Shown here: in pieces, positions 38,138 through 39,859 of the stretch
How positions within the stretch are numbered: position 1 is the stretch's first letter
How the letters are laid out: each line of letters opens with the position of its first letter
Assembly: GCA_947593955.1 (NCBI GenBank)
Contig: CANQDV010000006.1
Location: 1 to 39,859, forward strand
Source: an uncultured Bacilli bacterium
Lineage (GTDB): Bacteria; Bacillota_I; Bacilli_A; RF39; UBA660
Length of the DNA: 39,859 nt
Direction: 5' to 3'
Program-made: the position numbers and the translations under genes
The notes under the pieces: generated by a model
What the model was told of the DNA's origin: nothing
Database searches by the model: none
The model's input: the letters and a program-made list of their open reading frames with translations, nothing else

Positions 38138-39790
38138 TTGAGCAAAATTAAAATATTTAGTTTAGGTGGACTAAACGAAAATGGGAAAAATATGTATGTT
38201 GTCGAAGTTGATAATGATATTTTTGTTTTTGATGCGGGTTTAAAATACGGAAGCGATAAAACCTTAGGTGTTGATTATATATTGCCGGATTATACATATA
38301 TAAAAGAAAATAAAAAAAGAGTAAAGGGATTATTTTTATCTCATGGGCATGATAGTAATATGGGAGCAGTTGCAGATATTTTATATGATCTTCCTGATTT
38401 ACCAATATATGCTACTAAATATACTTTAGAAATTTTGAGACGTGATTTAGAAGAAAATAATATAAAAGGAACTAATATTAAAGAAATAAGACCCCATTCT
38501 AAAATAACTTTTGGGTCTTTAGCAGTATTTCCTATTAGTATGACTCATTCTATTCCTGATGCTGTAGGGTACGTTTTATATACACCAGATGGTGCTATAG
38601 TATATACAGGAGATTTTGTTTTTGATTCATCAGTAGATGGACCTTATAAAATGGATATTGGTAAACTTGCTTATGTTGGAAAACAAGGAGTATTATGCTT
38701 GCTAAGTGAATCCGTTTATGCGGAAAAAAGAGGTCATACCAGTCCAAACAATAGAGTTGGAGATTTTATTAGACAAATTTTACAACATAATGAAAATAGG
38801 ATCATTGCTACTATTTTCCCTGCTCATATATCAAGATTACAAGAATTATTAAATGAGGTAGCTAAGACTAAAAGAACAGTTATCATCATGGGAAAATATT
38901 TACAAAGTCTTATTTCTAGCTCAATTGAAAAAGGATATATAAAATTTGATAAAAATAAAATTGGGGACTTATCTAATTTAAATGATAAAGATGTCGTGGT
39001 TTTAATTTCTGATGAAAAAGAAAAACCATTTATGAATTTGGAACGTATTTTAAAAGGTTTTGATAAATATATTAAGTTAAAAGAAACAGATACAATATTT
39101 ATTACTGAGCCTCCATATGAGGGAATTGAAAAACGTATGGCTTTGATTATGGATGAAATAGCTATGGCAAATGTTAATGCCGTATCTTTATCAGCTAAAA
39201 ATCATTTATTGCATCATGCTTCACAAGAAGATTTGATGTTAATGTTGAATTTGATGAATCCAAAATATTATTTTCCTGTAAAAGGAGAGTATCGTCATCA
39301 AGTTATGAATGCTGAACTGGCTGAAAAATTTGGTATTCCTAAAGAAAATATAATTTTAAAACAAAATGGAGATGTAGCAACTTTTATTGATGGAAAGCTT
39401 ATTGATGAGCAAGAACATATTCCTGTTGATGAAATTTTAATTGATGGTAAAAGCCAAGGTGATATTGGTGAATTAGTATTAAAAGATCGTGAAATGCTAG
39501 GTGATAGTGGTATTGTTATTGTAAGTTGTACTTTAGATCGCAATACTAAGAAAGTTTTAGCAGGTCCTGAAATTTTAACAAGAGGTTTTGTTTATGTTAA
39601 AGAAAGCGCAGAATTGTTAGATGAAAGCAAAAATATATGTTTACAAGTAATCACGGAAAACATTGAATTGGAGACAAAAAAAGTGGATTATACAGCTATT
39701 AAGAATTCCGTGCGTGATAAGTTGGGAAAATTTCTATATAAGGAAACCGAGAGTAGGCCAATGATTATTACGGTTATTCAAGAAGTTTAG
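38138..39790 (+). CDS. rnjA: Ribonuclease J (TTG start)
   Basis: SLGGLNENGKNMYVVEVDNDIFVFDAG, LSHGHDSNMGAV, LLSESVYAEKRGHTSP, RNase J C-terminal region. Confidence 0.94.
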   Translation: MSKIKIFSLGGLNENGKNMYVVEVDNDIFVFDAGLKYGSDKTLGVDYILPDYTYIKENKKRVKGLFLSHGHDSNMGAVADILYDLPDLPIYATKYTLEILRRDLEENNIKGTNIKEIRPHSKITFGSLAVFPISMTHSIPDAVGYVLYTPDGAIVYTGDFVFDSSVDGPYKMDIGKLAYVGKQGVLCLLSESVYAEKRGHTSPNNRVGDFIRQILQHNENRIIATIFPAHISRLQELLNEVAKTKRTVIIMGKYLQSLISSSIEKGYIKFDKNKIGDLSNLNDKDVVVLISDEKEKPFMNLERILKGFDKYIKLKETDTIFITEPPYEGIEKRMALIMDEIAMANVNAVSLSAKNHLLHHASQEDLMLMLNLMNPKYYFPVKGEYRHQVMNAELAEKFGIPKENIILKQNGDVATFIDGKLIDEQEHIPVDEILIDGKSQGDIGELVLKDREMLGDSGIVIVSCTLDRNTKKVLAGPEILTRGFVYVKESAELLDESKNICLQVITENIELETKKVDYTAIKNSVRDKLGKFLYKETESRPMIITVIQEV

Positions 39791-39793
39791 TAG

Positions 39794-39829
39794 AAGAGCA
39801 TTAAAGAGTAAAATTTTTGCTCTTTTTTT
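39794..39829 (+). terminator. Rho-independent terminator of rnjA
   Basis: AGAGCA...TGCTCT followed by 7 T. Confidence 0.7.
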
Positions 39830-39830
39830 A

Positions 39831-39859
39831 TTGCAAAATCCCTAGGGGGGGGGGGTATA
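39831..39859 (+). promoter_or_regulatory. Second copy of the G11 promoter module (truncated by the window end)
   Basis: TTGCAA, 19-nt spacer AATCCCTA+G11, TATA... Near-identical to 346-382. Confidence 0.7.

Noticed and set aside
38157-39543. Antisense ORFs within rnjA
   Set aside because: No SD, composition mirrors the sense gene.

Overview
This window is an AT-rich chromosome segment of a low-GC Bacillota, probably an uncultured gut Bacilli-like lineage (lineage is inferred). Most of it is housekeeping: polC, a DHH/CBS Mn-dependent pyrophosphatase, dnaI, infC-rpmI-rplT, rpsB-tsf, an ftsW-like gene, comEA/comEC, dCMP deaminase, tgt, a two-component system, yidD, rnc and rnjA. The strongest accessory signal is at the left end. 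A secreted/anchored C-type-lectin-like protein (421..2175) carries near its 3' end an abrupt island of about 110 bp that is about 61% GC and about 11% A. By sequence logic this is a diversity-generating retroelement (DGR) variable region. The gene is driven by what looks like a slipped-strand phase-variable promoter: a terminator, then TTGCAA, then a 19-nt spacer containing an 11-G homopolymer, then TATAAT. An almost identical terminator/-35/G11/TATA module forms the last ~37 nt of the window, behind rnjA. This implies a dispersed family of such loci. No reverse transcriptase or template repeat is in the window, so the DGR machinery would have to act in trans. Other observations: an IS3-family element inserted in the loop of an intrinsic terminator with a 9-bp direct repeat and a frameshifted orfB; Rho_N/SAP-like C-terminal extensions on both L20 and S2; an infC leader with mutually exclusive hairpins and an apparent AUA start codon; a candidate sRNA; an unlisted 59-aa ORF; and orphan Rpn C-terminal fragments. 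All family names come from reading the translations; no database search was run.
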